From positions 620,001 through 684,000 of the forward strand of contig NZ_CP071589.1 of the NCBI RefSeq assembly GCF_017357005.1: a DNA stretch of 64,000 nucleotides, given 5' to 3'. The stretch is from Staphylococcus simiae. Lineage in GTDB: Bacteria > Bacillota > Bacilli > Staphylococcales > Staphylococcaceae. Both the position numbers and the translations under genes were made by a program. Of this stretch, positions 27,614 to 36,781 are shown piece by piece (the stretch's first letter is position 1; every line of letters starts with the position of its first letter). The notes below the pieces were generated by a model, which saw only the letters and a program-made list of their open reading frames with translations, ran no database searches and was not told the origin of the DNA.

Positions 27614-28720
27614 TTATTCAGCAGTACCAAAGATTTCTTCAGCTAGTTCAACAACATATGCCAATTTTTGCCATTGCTGTTCTTCAGTTAAATGATTTCC
27701 TTCTTCTGTTGATGCAAACCCACATTGTGGACTCAAACAAATGTGATCCAAAGGAATATAGTGTTGAGCTTCTTTGATTCGTGCTTTAATTTGATCTTTA
27801 TCTTCTAATTGCCCATTTTTAGATGTAATTAATCCTAATACAGCATAAGCGTCTTTACTAGGGAAATGCTTCAATGGTTCAAAATCGCCTGAACGATCAT
27901 CATCATATTCTAAAAAGAAACCTTGAATATGTTCTTTAAATAAAAATGGAGCGATAGCATTATAACCACCAGAAATTGCCCAAGTAGATTGATAGTTGCC
28001 ACGACAAATATGAGTCGTTAGTAATAAATCATTAGGTAAACCATCCACAGCTTTATTAATAACTTGATAAGCTAATTGTCGTGCAAAGACTTTTTCTTCT
28101 TCAGTACGTTTCCTACCTCTTACTTTTTGAGTGCCGTCTGTTAATCCAGCCCAATATACATCATCTATTTGTATGTATCTTGCACCTAAATCATAAAAAT
28201 GTTGCAATGTTTTATGATAAGCATATGCTATGTCATTTACAAAATCATCGATATTTGGATAGATTTGTTCATTTAAAATATTAGGATGAAATAGTTGATT
28301 TGGACTTGGGATGGCAACTTTTGCTTCTGCTCGACCATCCAATTGATCTCTTAAGAAAATAAAGTGTTCAAAATGAGGATGATGTGGATTATAAGCTACT
28401 TTATCTGTAATTTTTACGTTATATTTACGTGTTTCAACACCTTCAAATTGTAAACCATCTTGTGGTAAGTAACCTTTAACACCATATAAATGTTCTAAAA
28501 AGTCAAAGTGCCACCAACTTCTTCTGAATTCACCGTCAGTGATACTATGTAAACCAACTTCCAATTGCTTGTTAATCACTTTTATAATTTCTTCGTTTTC
28601 AATTTTAGTTAAAGTATTCTTGCTTATTATTCCTTGTTGAAATTGTACACGTGCATCTTTTAATCTTTGTGGACGTAATAAACTTCCTACATGATCAGCT
28701 CTAAATGGTCGTAATGACAT
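27614..28720 (-). CDS. MetE-like cobalamin-independent methionine synthase family protein (YxjG type)
   Basis: About 368 aa, the C-terminal (catalytic) half only, as in B. subtilis YxjG/YxjH. Zinc ligands are visible as His and Cys in THICRGN, Glu in FLEYDDD, and Cys in SPQCGFAST. FRADHVGSLLRP at the N-terminus is typical of the family. It probably transfers a methyl group to a thiol such as homocysteine. Start ATG 28720 follows AAAGGAGTG on the minus strand; the GTG 9 nt upstream lies inside that site. The short leader leaves no room for a SAM or T-box riboswitch. Confidence 0.82.
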   Translation of the reverse strand: MSLRPFRADHVGSLLRPQRLKDARVQFQQGIISKNTLTKIENEEIIKVINKQLEVGLHSITDGEFRRSWWHFDFLEHLYGVKGYLPQDGLQFEGVETRKYNVKITDKVAYNPHHPHFEHFIFLRDQLDGRAEAKVAIPSPNQLFHPNILNEQIYPNIDDFVNDIAYAYHKTLQHFYDLGARYIQIDDVYWAGLTDGTQKVRGRKRTEEEKVFARQLAYQVINKAVDGLPNDLLLTTHICRGNYQSTWAISGGYNAIAPFLFKEHIQGFFLEYDDDRSGDFEPLKHFPSKDAYAVLGLITSKNGQLEDKDQIKARIKEAQHYIPLDHICLSPQCGFASTEEGNHLTEEQQWQKLAYVVELAEEIFGTAE

Positions 28721-28923
28721 ATATAGCACTCCTTTATTTTGAATTTTCAGAAAATATAATAAAGCTAATTTATCAAATCATGCAATTATTGTCAATTTTA
28801 AGTAAATTAGTCAGATTTGTAGTAAAATAAAAATAAATATTTTAACAGAGTGAATGATAAATAACTACATAAGATGACATTGATAAAGTAGTTTAATATA
28901 ATAATGACAAGGAGTTGGTGACT

Positions 28924-29568
28924 GTGAAAGTAAAATATATAGATAAACGTCACTGGCGTCGCCTGATTGATAGAGAATATACAGAGGTAAAAGTTAATAA
29001 TAATAGATTTAAGGGTATTATAGGCTTGGTCACGATGAAAAAAGTACGTGAACCTTTAGAGGTGACGGTAGTAGGACAAAATATTGTAGTTGCAGATGAT
29101 AATTATCAGTGGTTACAAATTTTACCTGAAAAAAAGCGATATAGTATAACGGTCATGTTCGATAATAATGGCAACCCGCTTGAATATTATTTTGATATTA
29201 ATATTAAAAATATAACTCAAAAAGGTAATGCAAGGACAGTTGATTTATGTTTAGATGTTTTAGCACTACCAAGCGGACAATTCGAATTAGTCGATGAAGA
29301 TGATTTATTAGCAGCATTTGAAAATAAACAAATTACTAAAAAACAATTTCATGAAGCATATATGATTGCCCATCAAATTATGGCAGAGCTATCAGAGGAT
29401 TTTGAACAATTCCAAAAGAAGATTATGTACTGTTTTAATAAAATAAATAATAAAGCCCAAAAACATGTGACCAAACAAGATGAAAAAGAAAAACATAAAA
29501 GTTTTAAACCACATCATTTTAAATCAAAAGCGCACAAAAAAAGTAAAACTAAACAGCATAATAAATGA
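28924..29568 (+). CDS. DUF402 domain protein with basic tail
   Basis: About 214 aa. The DUF402 core (about 20-140) has YQWLQILPEKKRYSITVMFD, EYYFDINI and LDVLALPSGQFELVDEDDL, the conserved blocks of the YgaC/nucleotide-phosphatase group. The last 55 residues are very Lys/His-rich and probably disordered. Family members hydrolyse nucleoside di/triphosphates, which I infer only by family. AAGGAG at 28908-28913 could serve GTG 28924 or GTG 28918; TTG 28915 overlaps it. Confidence 0.72.
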   Translation: MKVKYIDKRHWRRLIDREYTEVKVNNNRFKGIIGLVTMKKVREPLEVTVVGQNIVVADDNYQWLQILPEKKRYSITVMFDNNGNPLEYYFDINIKNITQKGNARTVDLCLDVLALPSGQFELVDEDDLLAAFENKQITKKQFHEAYMIAHQIMAELSEDFEQFQKKIMYCFNKINNKAQKHVTKQDEKEKHKSFKPHHFKSKAHKKSKTKQHNK

Positions 29569-29670
29569 ATATAGCTTTAAAGATTAATTGTGTAGTAATT
29601 ATTCGTTCATACAATGAAATTCAAATTAAATGGTAAGTAGATAAAGAATGAATAATTTTAGGGGGAAGTT

Positions 29671-30525
29671 ATGAAGATTGAAGATTATCGTTTACTAATA
29701 ACGTTAGATGAAACTAAGACGTTACGCAAAGCTGCAGAAATTTTATATATTTCTCAACCAGCAGTAACACAGAGATTAAAAGCTATAGAGAGTTCCTTCG
29801 GTGTTGAAATCTTTATTAGAACGAAAAAACAGTTAATAACAACAACTGAAGGTACAATGATCATTGAACATGCTAAAGATATGTTAAAAAGAGAACGTTT
29901 GTTTTTCGACAAAATGCAGGCACATATTGGGGAAGTTAATGGTACAATTTCAATAGGATGTTCATCGTTAATTGGTCAAACATTATTACCAGAAGTACTG
30001 AGTTTATATAATACGCAATTTCCAAATGTAGAAATTCAAGTACAAGTAGGATCAACAGAACAAATCAAGGCGAATCATCGAGACTATCATGTCATTATCA
30101 CTCGTGGTAACAAAGTGATGAATTTATCTAACACACATCTATTTAATGATGATCATTATTTTATCTTTCCCAAAAATAGAAGAGCTGAAGTAACAAAATT
30201 ACCTTTTATTGAATTTCAGGCAGATCCTATTTATATTAATCAAATAAAACAATGGTATAACGATAATTTAGAACAAGATTATCATGCAACTATTACAGTT
30301 GACCAAGTGGCTACTTGTAAAGAAATGTTAATAAGTGGTGTTGGTGTAACGATTTTACCAGAAATAATGATGAAGAATATTGATAGAGAGCAATTTGAAT
30401 TTGAAAAAGTAGAAATAGATAATGAACCTTTAATACGTTCAACATTTATGAGTTATGATCCTAGTATGTTACAGCTTCCACAAATAGAATCATTTGTTAA
30501 TTTAATGACTAATTATGTAAGATAG
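29671..30525 (+). CDS. LysR-type transcriptional regulator
   Basis: 284 aa. N-terminal winged HTH (about 1-60; LRKAAEILYISQPAVTQRLKAIE) followed by a periplasmic-binding-like effector domain beginning IGCSSLIGQTLLPEVLSLY (about residues 90-110). The target and effector are unknown. A strong AGGGGGAAG precedes the ATG. It lies in the same direction as the MFS gene 207 bp downstream, which could be a target, but no palindromic LysR site was obvious. Confidence 0.87.
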   Translation: MKIEDYRLLITLDETKTLRKAAEILYISQPAVTQRLKAIESSFGVEIFIRTKKQLITTTEGTMIIEHAKDMLKRERLFFDKMQAHIGEVNGTISIGCSSLIGQTLLPEVLSLYNTQFPNVEIQVQVGSTEQIKANHRDYHVIITRGNKVMNLSNTHLFNDDHYFIFPKNRRAEVTKLPFIEFQADPIYINQIKQWYNDNLEQDYHATITVDQVATCKEMLISGVGVTILPEIMMKNIDREQFEFEKVEIDNEPLIRSTFMSYDPSMLQLPQIESFVNLMTNYVR

Positions 30526-30732
30526 TTGACTATTAATTATTTTAAACTGTTATACATATGATAGTGATATATAAACAAATAGTTGTAATAATATAAGAAT
30601 GATAACAACTATTAGTTATGAAGGTTGATTTTTAATATATTAATTATCAAGTTGATAAATGCTGGAGCTATTGTCACATTAATATAAATATTTCTTATAA
30701 ATGAAAAAGCAGCTTTAGGAAAGGGTTTTAAA

Positions 30733-31947
30733 ATGTTCTTAGCACTACTACAAATAAAAAATTATAAGTTATTTGTTGTAAATATGTTTTTACTTGGTAT
30801 GGGAATGGCTGTTACAATTCCATATTTAGTATTATTTGCTACGAAAGACTTGGGTATGACAACAAATCAATATGGGCTTTTGCTAGCGTTAGCTGCAATA
30901 AGTCAGTTTACAGTTAATTCTATTATAGCTCGATTTTCAGATACACATAATTTGAATAGAAAAGTGTTAATTATTACTGCACTACTTATGGGTGCGATTG
31001 GCTTTTCTATTTATTTTTATGTACATAGTATTTGGTTATTTATTGTGTTATATGCTTTTTTTCAAGGGTTATATGCACCTGCCATGCCACAACTTTATGC
31101 TTCAGCTAGAGAATCAATTAACGTTTCTAGCTCAAAAGATAGGGCGAAGTTTGCTAACACTGTACTAAGATCAATGTTTTCACTTGGATTTTTATTTGGA
31201 CCTTTTATCGGTGCACAATTAATTTCCATGAAAGGATATGCCGGCCTCTTTGGTGGAACAATTAGTATTATTTTATTCACTTTAATTTTACAAGTACTGT
31301 TCTATAAAAATTTAAATATTAAACAACATATAACTACAAAGCAGCATATTGAAACTACAGCACCAAATATGCTCAAAGACAAAGCCCTATTAGTTCCATT
31401 TATTGCATTTATTTTATTACATATTGGACAGTGGATGTATACGATGAATATGCCATTATTTGTTACTGACTATTTAAAAGAAAGTGAAGCACATGTAGGC
31501 TATTTAGCCAGTTTGTGTGCTGGTTTAGAAGTACCATTTATGATTATTTTAGGTGTCTTATCTTCTAAGTTACAGACTCGAACACTACTGATTTATGGCG
31601 CATTATTCGGTGGATTATTTTACTTTAGCATAGGCGTATTTAAAAACTTTTACATGATGTTGGCAGGTCAAGTATTCTTAGCAATCTTTTTAGCTATTTT
31701 ACTAGGGTTAGGAATTAGTTATTTCCAAGATATCTTACCTGATTTCCCGGGTTATGCTTCAACATTATTTGCTAATGCCATGGTCATTGGACAATTGTGT
31801 GGTAATTTATTAGGTGGGGCTATGAGTCATTGGGTTGGTTTAGAAAATGTCTTTTTTGTATCAGCATCATCTATTGTTTTAGGCATAGTATTAATTTACT
31901 TTACCAAAGACCAAAAAATCACTGAAGAGGATGTGATTGACTCATGA
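30733..31947 (+). CDS. MFS transporter (drug/sugar efflux type)
   Basis: 404 aa with 12 predicted TM helices and a hydrophilic central loop near 195-215 (IKQHITTKQHIETTAPN). The loop-2/3 motif is ARFSDTHNLNRK, a variant of the MFS GxxxDRxGRR. RxxxSLGFLFGPFIGA in TM5 resembles efflux antiporters and SetA-type exporters. The substrate cannot be told. AGGAAAGGG precedes the ATG. It overlaps the next gene by 4 bp (ATGA). Confidence 0.82.
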   Translation: MFLALLQIKNYKLFVVNMFLLGMGMAVTIPYLVLFATKDLGMTTNQYGLLLALAAISQFTVNSIIARFSDTHNLNRKVLIITALLMGAIGFSIYFYVHSIWLFIVLYAFFQGLYAPAMPQLYASARESINVSSSKDRAKFANTVLRSMFSLGFLFGPFIGAQLISMKGYAGLFGGTISIILFTLILQVLFYKNLNIKQHITTKQHIETTAPNMLKDKALLVPFIAFILLHIGQWMYTMNMPLFVTDYLKESEAHVGYLASLCAGLEVPFMIILGVLSSKLQTRTLLIYGALFGGLFYFSIGVFKNFYMMLAGQVFLAIFLAILLGLGISYFQDILPDFPGYASTLFANAMVIGQLCGNLLGGAMSHWVGLENVFFVSASSIVLGIVLIYFTKDQKITEEDVIDS

Positions 31948-32432
31948 TGCTTATATTATGGCTATTAATTACCAGTTGTTTCATTTTAGTATTTATAGGT
32001 TTAATCAAACCACTCATCCCTTCAGTTTTAGTATTATGGATAGGATTTATAATCTATCAATTCGGTTTCCATAATGGGCATTTATCATGGATTTTTTATG
32101 TATCTATGACTATATTTACGATTTTAATATTACTAGCTGATTTCTTAATGAATCGTTATTTTGTTAATCGATTTGGAGGTTCAAAGTTAGGTGAGTATGC
32201 TGCGTTAGTAGGTATTATCATAGGATGTTTTGTACTTCCACCATTTGGCATTATCATTATTCCTTTTATTTGTGTTTTTATTGTTGAATTACTGCAAGGT
32301 ATTGAAGTAACTACAGCGTTGAAAATAAGTTTTGGTTCAATTGTGGCTTTTCTAGCGAGTAGTTTTGCCCAAGCATTGATAATGTTAATAATGATTGTAT
32401 GGTTTATTATAGACGCAGTTTTGATCAATTAA
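31944..32432 (+). CDS. DUF456 family membrane protein
   Basis: 162 aa, four or five TM helices with a glycine-zipper-like stretch. LADFLMNRYFVNRFGGSKLGEYAALVG (about 65-91) is the DUF456 signature. Function unknown. It is translationally coupled to the MFS gene, so it may assist it, and is ended by a large hairpin. Confidence 0.75.
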   Translation: MMLILWLLITSCFILVFIGLIKPLIPSVLVLWIGFIIYQFGFHNGHLSWIFYVSMTIFTILILLADFLMNRYFVNRFGGSKLGEYAALVGIIIGCFVLPPFGIIIIPFICVFIVELLQGIEVTTALKISFGSIVAFLASSFAQALIMLIMIVWFIIDAVLIN

Positions 32433-32516
32433 AAAAGCTTATTGCATGATGGTATATATTAAAGCAGAGAAAGATTTCTCGTTAACATATACCTACTCAT
32501 ATGCGATAAGCTTTTT
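32431..32516. terminator. Large bidirectional terminator between convergent genes
   Basis: AAAAAGCTTATTGCAT and the distal ATGCGATAAGCTTTTT pair almost completely. A second internal pairing (GGTATAT/ATATACC) extends the hairpin, and both strands have T-runs. Confidence 0.85.
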
Positions 32517-32557
32517 AATTTTGTGAAAATATTGTATGAAATTTTTAAGTCGACATG

Positions 32558-33247
32558 TTATAAAAAAGTATTAGTATGCTTATTTATCACATGATTTTCA
32601 ATGTATAATCCAAGCGGAATAATGATAAAAGATAATAAAATAAATAGCCAATTACTTACTTTTACATGTGGTCCAAAAGCTAGTAAAGATTGAGGTATGA
32701 AAAAGACATAAAAAAACCCTACGATTAATAAGATGATAACTAAGTAGGTAAATATCCATACCCAATTTGAATTATTAAAGCATTGTAATTGAATCGTCTT
32801 GCAACTTATCCAGATAAATAAATAGACGATAATTAATCCAATCAATACAGAAAAGGGAAAGGCATATAAATATAAAGTTGCGCCATTTTTCTCCATGAAA
32901 AAGCCTAAAAAGCCCTTTAAAAAACTAACAATACCAATAAGTAAAATGATATGTTGAAAAATATATTTAAAAATATTTCTGAAAGTTTCATTTGGTAAAG
33001 CTTTTAATTCTTTTTTGGCATGTGCTTTAGGATCGTGATTGAAGAAGTCTAAAGCTAATAAACCATGTTGTTCGGCACTTAATAGTTGTTTGAGAATTTT
33101 ATTTATCATCAATTCTGTATCATATGGATTTACACGAAAATCAGAACGCACATATGTCATATAGTTTTCGAAAATTTCTCTATCTGTATTGCTTAATCTT
33201 AAAGATTTAACATTATTTTCTTTTGTTAATTGAGCAGTACTTTTCAT
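32558..33247 (-). CDS. DUF1129-type membrane protein
   Basis: 229 aa. A soluble N-terminal domain (about 1-95, with LSNTDREIFENYMTYVRSD and LLALDFFNHDPKAHAKKELKALP) precedes five TM helices. This arrangement and the FFNHDPKAHA block are those of DUF1129 proteins. Function unknown. The only candidate ribosome binding site on the minus strand is AAAAGGAGCG, about 10 nt before the ATG. Confidence 0.7.
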   Translation of the reverse strand: MKSTAQLTKENNVKSLRLSNTDREIFENYMTYVRSDFRVNPYDTELMINKILKQLLSAEQHGLLALDFFNHDPKAHAKKELKALPNETFRNIFKYIFQHIILLIGIVSFLKGFLGFFMEKNGATLYLYAFPFSVLIGLIIVYLFIWISCKTIQLQCFNNSNWVWIFTYLVIILLIVGFFYVFFIPQSLLAFGPHVKVSNWLFILLSFIIIPLGLYIENHVINKHTNTFL

Positions 33248-33371
33248 TGCTATATAAGCGCTCCTTTTAACAACTTTAAATTAAATTAGTTGTCTTTTTC
33301 TAAAATATTAATAAAATTAATCATATCATATTACTACATTAATTATAATAGTTATTATTGGAGTTGAAAAA

Positions 33372-33815
33372 ATGCGAGAAATCAATATATCAGAAAGTGA
33401 TTATTTATGGCATATGGCAACGATACAAGAACATATGCTAGACAAGTTTGAAGCCCATTACCACGCTTCATCTTTAAGTATTGCTTTAAGATATGAAATG
33501 ATAGTTTCAAGATTGCAAAATGACAAAGATAAGATATACATCATTGAAGAACATCAACAACTTATAGCATTTATTTGGGCACATTTAGACAAAGTGACAA
33601 TGAACGTACAAATTGAAATGTTATATGTAAATGAATGGTATCGTAGTAGAGGTTTAGCTACACAATTAAAAAAACAAGTTGAACAATGGGGTATAGAACA
33701 TCATGCAAAACAAATCTCAGGCACAATTAATAGTACTAATGAAGATATGATTGCATTGAATAATCATTTAGGCTATGACGTAAGTCATGTCATTATGACA
33801 AAACATTTAACATAG
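33372..33815 (+). CDS. GNAT family N-acetyltransferase
   Basis: 147 aa. IEMLYVNEWYRSRGLATQLKKQVEQWG contains the acetyl-CoA loop R-S-R-G-L-A, and ISGTINSTNEDMIALNNHLGYD is the conserved C-terminal GNAT block. The substrate is unknown. GGAGTTGAAAA precedes the ATG. Likely its own transcript or shared with the lipoprotein gene 66 bp downstream. Confidence 0.82.
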   Translation: MREINISESDYLWHMATIQEHMLDKFEAHYHASSLSIALRYEMIVSRLQNDKDKIYIIEEHQQLIAFIWAHLDKVTMNVQIEMLYVNEWYRSRGLATQLKKQVEQWGIEHHAKQISGTINSTNEDMIALNNHLGYDVSHVIMTKHLT

Positions 33816-33881
33816 CATTATGGAAAGTCAGATAATTCATGTTAAAATAAAATGGATTTATAAGAAGTGAAGGAGTTCGCT

Positions 33882-34232
33882 ATGACAAAATATATTGTAA
33901 TTGTTCTTTCGGCAATGTTGCTATTAGCTGGTTGTGGTAAAAGCCAAGAAAAAGTATCTTTGGAAAAGGAAATTAATAGTCTACAAAAGGAAAATAAAAA
34001 GTTAAAAGAGAAGAAAGATAAATTAACAAAAGAAAAAGATAAACTTGATGACAAACAAAAAGAGCTTGAAAAAGAGGTTAACGGATTATCATCAGTTGAT
34101 TCTAGTTCAGAAGAAGATCCATCTAAAGACGACAATGTATCATCTAACAAAGACAATGATAAACAACATACTAAAACACATAAATCTAATAAAGAAGGTT
34201 CTAAACAGCAACAGTATAAAGATAAGAACTAA
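33882..34232 (+). CDS. Small coiled-coil lipoprotein
   Basis: 116 aa. The signal peptide with lipobox LLLAGC (Cys at about residue 19) predicts a lipid-anchored membrane protein. Residues 28-72 are a Lys/Glu-rich heptad coiled coil (KENKKLKEKKDKLTKEKDKL). The tail (75-116) is Ser/Asp/Lys-rich and disordered. Start ATG 33882 follows AAGGAG. The frame opens earlier at a GTG without a ribosome binding site. Function unknown; such proteins are common and variable in staphylococci. Confidence 0.8.
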   Translation: MTKYIVIVLSAMLLLAGCGKSQEKVSLEKEINSLQKENKKLKEKKDKLTKEKDKLDDKQKELEKEVNGLSSVDSSSEEDPSKDDNVSSNKDNDKQHTKTHKSNKEGSKQQQYKDKN

Positions 34233-34384
34233 TAATACTTTATGTATTAACTTAGCATGCCGATTCGACGTTTCATGATAATTTAATAGGGGTAAATGAT
34301 TATTAAATTATAAAGAGAAATCAATTCATATTACTAAGATAATTACATTTTTAATATAAAATGTATGAAGAGGAGAGATTAATC

Positions 34385-34684
34385 ATGCACGAGCAAGATT
34401 TTAATATTTTAGAAGGCCAAAACATAACTTTACCAGAATTAGGTAGAGAATTAGAAAATATCACTGGACGTACAATTGTTGATTCTACAGGAGAAATTAA
34501 ACGTGTTGTGGCACAATTACCAAATTTTGAATCTGATACAGATACTTTTGTTGCTACTTATCATTTAAATCATCAACATGATTTTATCGATGCAACATTT
34601 ACGGCACCAAAGTCTCAAAGAGAACATTTAAAAGAAATACCAGTGCATGTTGAATTAATAACGTACGTCACTAAGTCTGAATAA
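34385..34684 (+). CDS. Conserved staphylococcal protein of unknown function
   Basis: 99 aa, acidic and soluble. I do not recognise a domain. GQNITLPELGRELENITGR and the regular beta-rich second half suggest a small alpha/beta fold. Start ATG 34385 follows AGAGGAGAGA. The upstream in-frame ATG at 34361 lies before that site. It has its own terminator. Confidence 0.7.
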   Translation: MHEQDFNILEGQNITLPELGRELENITGRTIVDSTGEIKRVVAQLPNFESDTDTFVATYHLNHQHDFIDATFTAPKSQREHLKEIPVHVELITYVTKSE

Positions 34685-34698
34685 TGACAAAGAGATGA

Positions 34699-34736
34699 AC
34701 ACAAAATTGTTTAAGTAATCAATTTTGTGTTTTTTT
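34699..34736 (+). terminator. Terminator after the 99-aa gene
   Basis: ACACAAAATTG and CAATTTTGTGT form a perfect 11-bp stem followed by TTTTTTT. Confidence 0.9.
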
Positions 34737-34738
34737 AA

Positions 34739-34762
34739 GTTCTTTTCCTAATTGGACTGATA
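34739..34762. repeat. Single-end remnant of repeat family 1
   Basis: GTTCTTTTCCTAATTGGACT plus GATA matches one family 1 end (GGTTCTCTACCAAATTGGAC then TGATA). No opposite end is seen. Confidence 0.5.
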
Positions 34763-34867
34763 AATAATTACTCACTTTGTTGAGCAGTCTTAAGCAATAA
34801 AGAACTATTTTTTTAATCGTATCTAAAGTTAAATAAGAGTTAGGATGGACATGTGGAAGGGGATAAT

Positions 34868-35413
34868 ATGATTTACGCTGAAACTGAACACTTGATTCTA
34901 AGAGATTGGCAGGAAAGTGATTTACTACCATTTCAACAAATGAATGCCAATTATCAAGTGAGAAAATATTTTCCGAGTCTATTAAGCTATAGAAGGTCAG
35001 AGCTTGATTTAAGAACAATGGATAATATGATTAAAGACCACGGCATTGGTTTGTTTGCTGTTGAGTATAAAGCTAATCGACAATGGATTGGCTTTATCGG
35101 TTTGAATTATATACCAGATTATAGTGACTATCCATTTAGTGAATTACCATTATATGAAATTGGATGGAGATTATTACCTGAATATTGGGGGCAGGGCTTA
35201 GCTACTGAAGGTGCACAAGCTGTGATTAATTTGGCAAGGGAACATCATATTGGTGACATTTATAGTTTTACAGCTCAAGCTAATCAAGCGTCTATTAGAG
35301 TTATGGAAAAGTTAGGAATGCATTATTATGACCATTTTGAATTACCAGAACTTAGCAAATACCATCCACTTAAACGACAAGTGAGATATTACTTGAAATT
35401 GACATCATTATAG
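34868..35413 (+). CDS. RimJ/RimL-type GNAT acetyltransferase
   Basis: About 181 aa. It opens with TEHLILRDWQESDLLPF, the N-terminal block of RimJ/RimL-like enzymes, then WRLLPEYWGQGLATEGAQAVI with the acetyl-CoA loop, and QANQASIRVMEKLGMHYYDHF. These enzymes acetylate amino groups of proteins or small molecules; the target is unknown. Start ATG 34868 follows GGAAGGGG, which itself lies in the upstream open extension. Confidence 0.84.
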   Translation: MIYAETEHLILRDWQESDLLPFQQMNANYQVRKYFPSLLSYRRSELDLRTMDNMIKDHGIGLFAVEYKANRQWIGFIGLNYIPDYSDYPFSELPLYEIGWRLLPEYWGQGLATEGAQAVINLAREHHIGDIYSFTAQANQASIRVMEKLGMHYYDHFELPELSKYHPLKRQVRYYLKLTSL

Positions 35414-35544
35414 TGGATTTGTAATTTTTTGTTAGTCTGTTTATCAAAATACTAAAAAGCGAGTAACAACATAGGAGTTGTTAACCTTTAATTTTTTATA
35501 ATTACTTCGAAGATAGCCATCTTATTCATTAATGTGGAATGTAT

Positions 35545-35665
35545 GATGGCAGTTATCCTCAACTTAGCGTGGCTGACTACGATTATAAAATAATACTTTA
35601 TAATCTGAATAGTTATTGCCAAGCACATCATATTAAGCATAAAAGATTTTGTTCAACATTTTTGT
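35545..35665. repeat. Degenerate copy of repeat family 2 in a gene-free stretch
   Basis: GTGGCTGACTACGATTATAAAA followed by TTTATAATCTGAATAGTTATTGCC and TTTTGTTCAAC keeps the block order of family 2. GAGTAACAACA (35461) and TGTTGTTACTC (35664) bracket the region as inverted repeats. The whole 35414-35747 gap has no gene. Confidence 0.45.
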
Positions 35666-35747
35666 TGTTACTCACTTAATTAAAAATAAATATAGTTAAA
35701 AAATTTCGTAAAGTATCAAAATTTCACAGTATATACTTTAACTAAAG

Positions 35748-36314
35748 CTAATCGTAAGTACGTGTACCTAATGGTTGATAGTTTAATAATGTATCCATTA
35801 ATTCTTCTTTTGTGTCACATAATGGTGCTAAATTTTTATATTTAGAATCTATAAAGCCTTCATCAATCATATGATTAATCAGTGATTGTAAGGGGTTGAA
35901 AAAGCCATTTAAGTTAAATACTGCAATTGGTTTTTCATGAATACCAATTTGAGCCCAACTATACATTTCGAAGAATTCTTCTAATGATCCAGCTCCACCA
36001 GGGGCCATAATGAAAGCATCTGCTAATTCTGTCATTTTATCTTTACGTGCATGCATAGAATCCACAAGTATAAGTTGAGTTAATTTTTGACTTGTAATTT
36101 CTCTTTCATCTAGCATTTTTGGCATGACACCAATGGCAGTACCACCATGATCTAGTACGCCATCTTGTATTGCACCCATTATACCTATAGAACCAGCACC
36201 AAACACTAATTCATAACCTTGTTCAGCCATATATTTTCCCAGTTCGTAAGCTTCTTTAACATATGATGGGTCATTACCTTTACTTGCACCACAATAAACA
36301 GCTATTCTTTTCAT
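35748..36314 (-). CDS. LOG family protein (YvdD-like nucleotide 5'-monophosphate phosphoribohydrolase)
   Basis: 188 aa. The LOG signatures SMHARKDKM (86-94) and PGGAGSLEEFFE (105-116) form the nucleotide-binding active site. FGAGSIGIMG (38-47) binds the phosphoribosyl part. The usual motif is PGGxGTxxE, with Ser in place of Thr here, a common variant. Members remove ribose 5-phosphate from AMP or cytokinin nucleotides. AAGGAG precedes the ATG on the minus strand, directly after the yqxD pseudogene by 5 bp, so it is likely cotranscribed. Confidence 0.87.
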   Translation of the reverse strand: MKRIAVYCGASKGNDPSYVKEAYELGKYMAEQGYELVFGAGSIGIMGAIQDGVLDHGGTAIGVMPKMLDEREITSQKLTQLILVDSMHARKDKMTELADAFIMAPGGAGSLEEFFEMYSWAQIGIHEKPIAVFNLNGFFNPLQSLINHMIDEGFIDSKYKNLAPLCDTKEELMDTLLNYQPLGTRTYD

Positions 36315-36319
36315 TTTAA

Positions 36320-36775
36320 TTAAACTCCTTTTGTTGTAGATAGTATATTTAATAATGATTGTTCGAATTGTTTGCGATCAGCTTTCGTAAAGCGAGATGG
36401 GCCTTTATGACGGCCACCTTGTTTTCTAATTTGAGCATTTAAATGTCGTTTATCCAGTAGTTGTTGAATGTTTTGATGGTTATAAACTTTGCCATTATGA
36501 TGCATGACTATAGTAACTTTATCGATTAATAGGCTCGCTAAGCCATAGTCTTGCGTTATAATAATATCTTCTGGCTTAGATTACTTAACAATTTTATAAT
36601 CTACAGCATCTGGTCCATCATCAACATAAACAATTGATACGTGCTCAGGGTATTGTTGATTTGAAAAGTGGCTAAAACTTCTTATAATAGTTACAAAAAT
36701 GCCTGTCTCTGTTGTTAAATCTACAATAGAATCAACAACAGGACAAGCATCTCCATCAATGATAATTTGAGTCAA
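36320..36775 (-). pseudogene. yqxD: yqxD/yaiI (UPF0178, DUF188) gene interrupted by a single in-frame stop
   Basis: The two frames on either side are one gene. The N-terminal part has IIIDGDACPVV and VDDGPDAVDYKIVK, then TAA (36581-36583). The same frame continues for 25 codons as SKPEDIIITQDYGLASLLID and KVTIV into MHHNGKVYNHQN and GGRHKGPSRFTKADR. The whole matches the ~150-aa YaiI/YqxD family with no frameshift or loss. The start appears to be TTG 36775. Product unknown; NYN/PIN-like nuclease folds have been proposed. Either a recent nonsense mutation, a sequencing error or readthrough. Confidence 0.88.
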
Positions 36776-36781
36776 ATTTTA

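Noticed and set aside
28721-28923. Possible S-box or T-box riboswitch before the MetE-like gene
   Set aside because: The divergent gap is about 200 bp and AT-rich, and none of the conserved S-box or T-box blocks is present.
34045-34278. 77-codon frame overlapping the small lipoprotein in another phase
   Set aside because: No ribosome binding site, and the lipoprotein frame has a clear signal peptide, lipobox and start.
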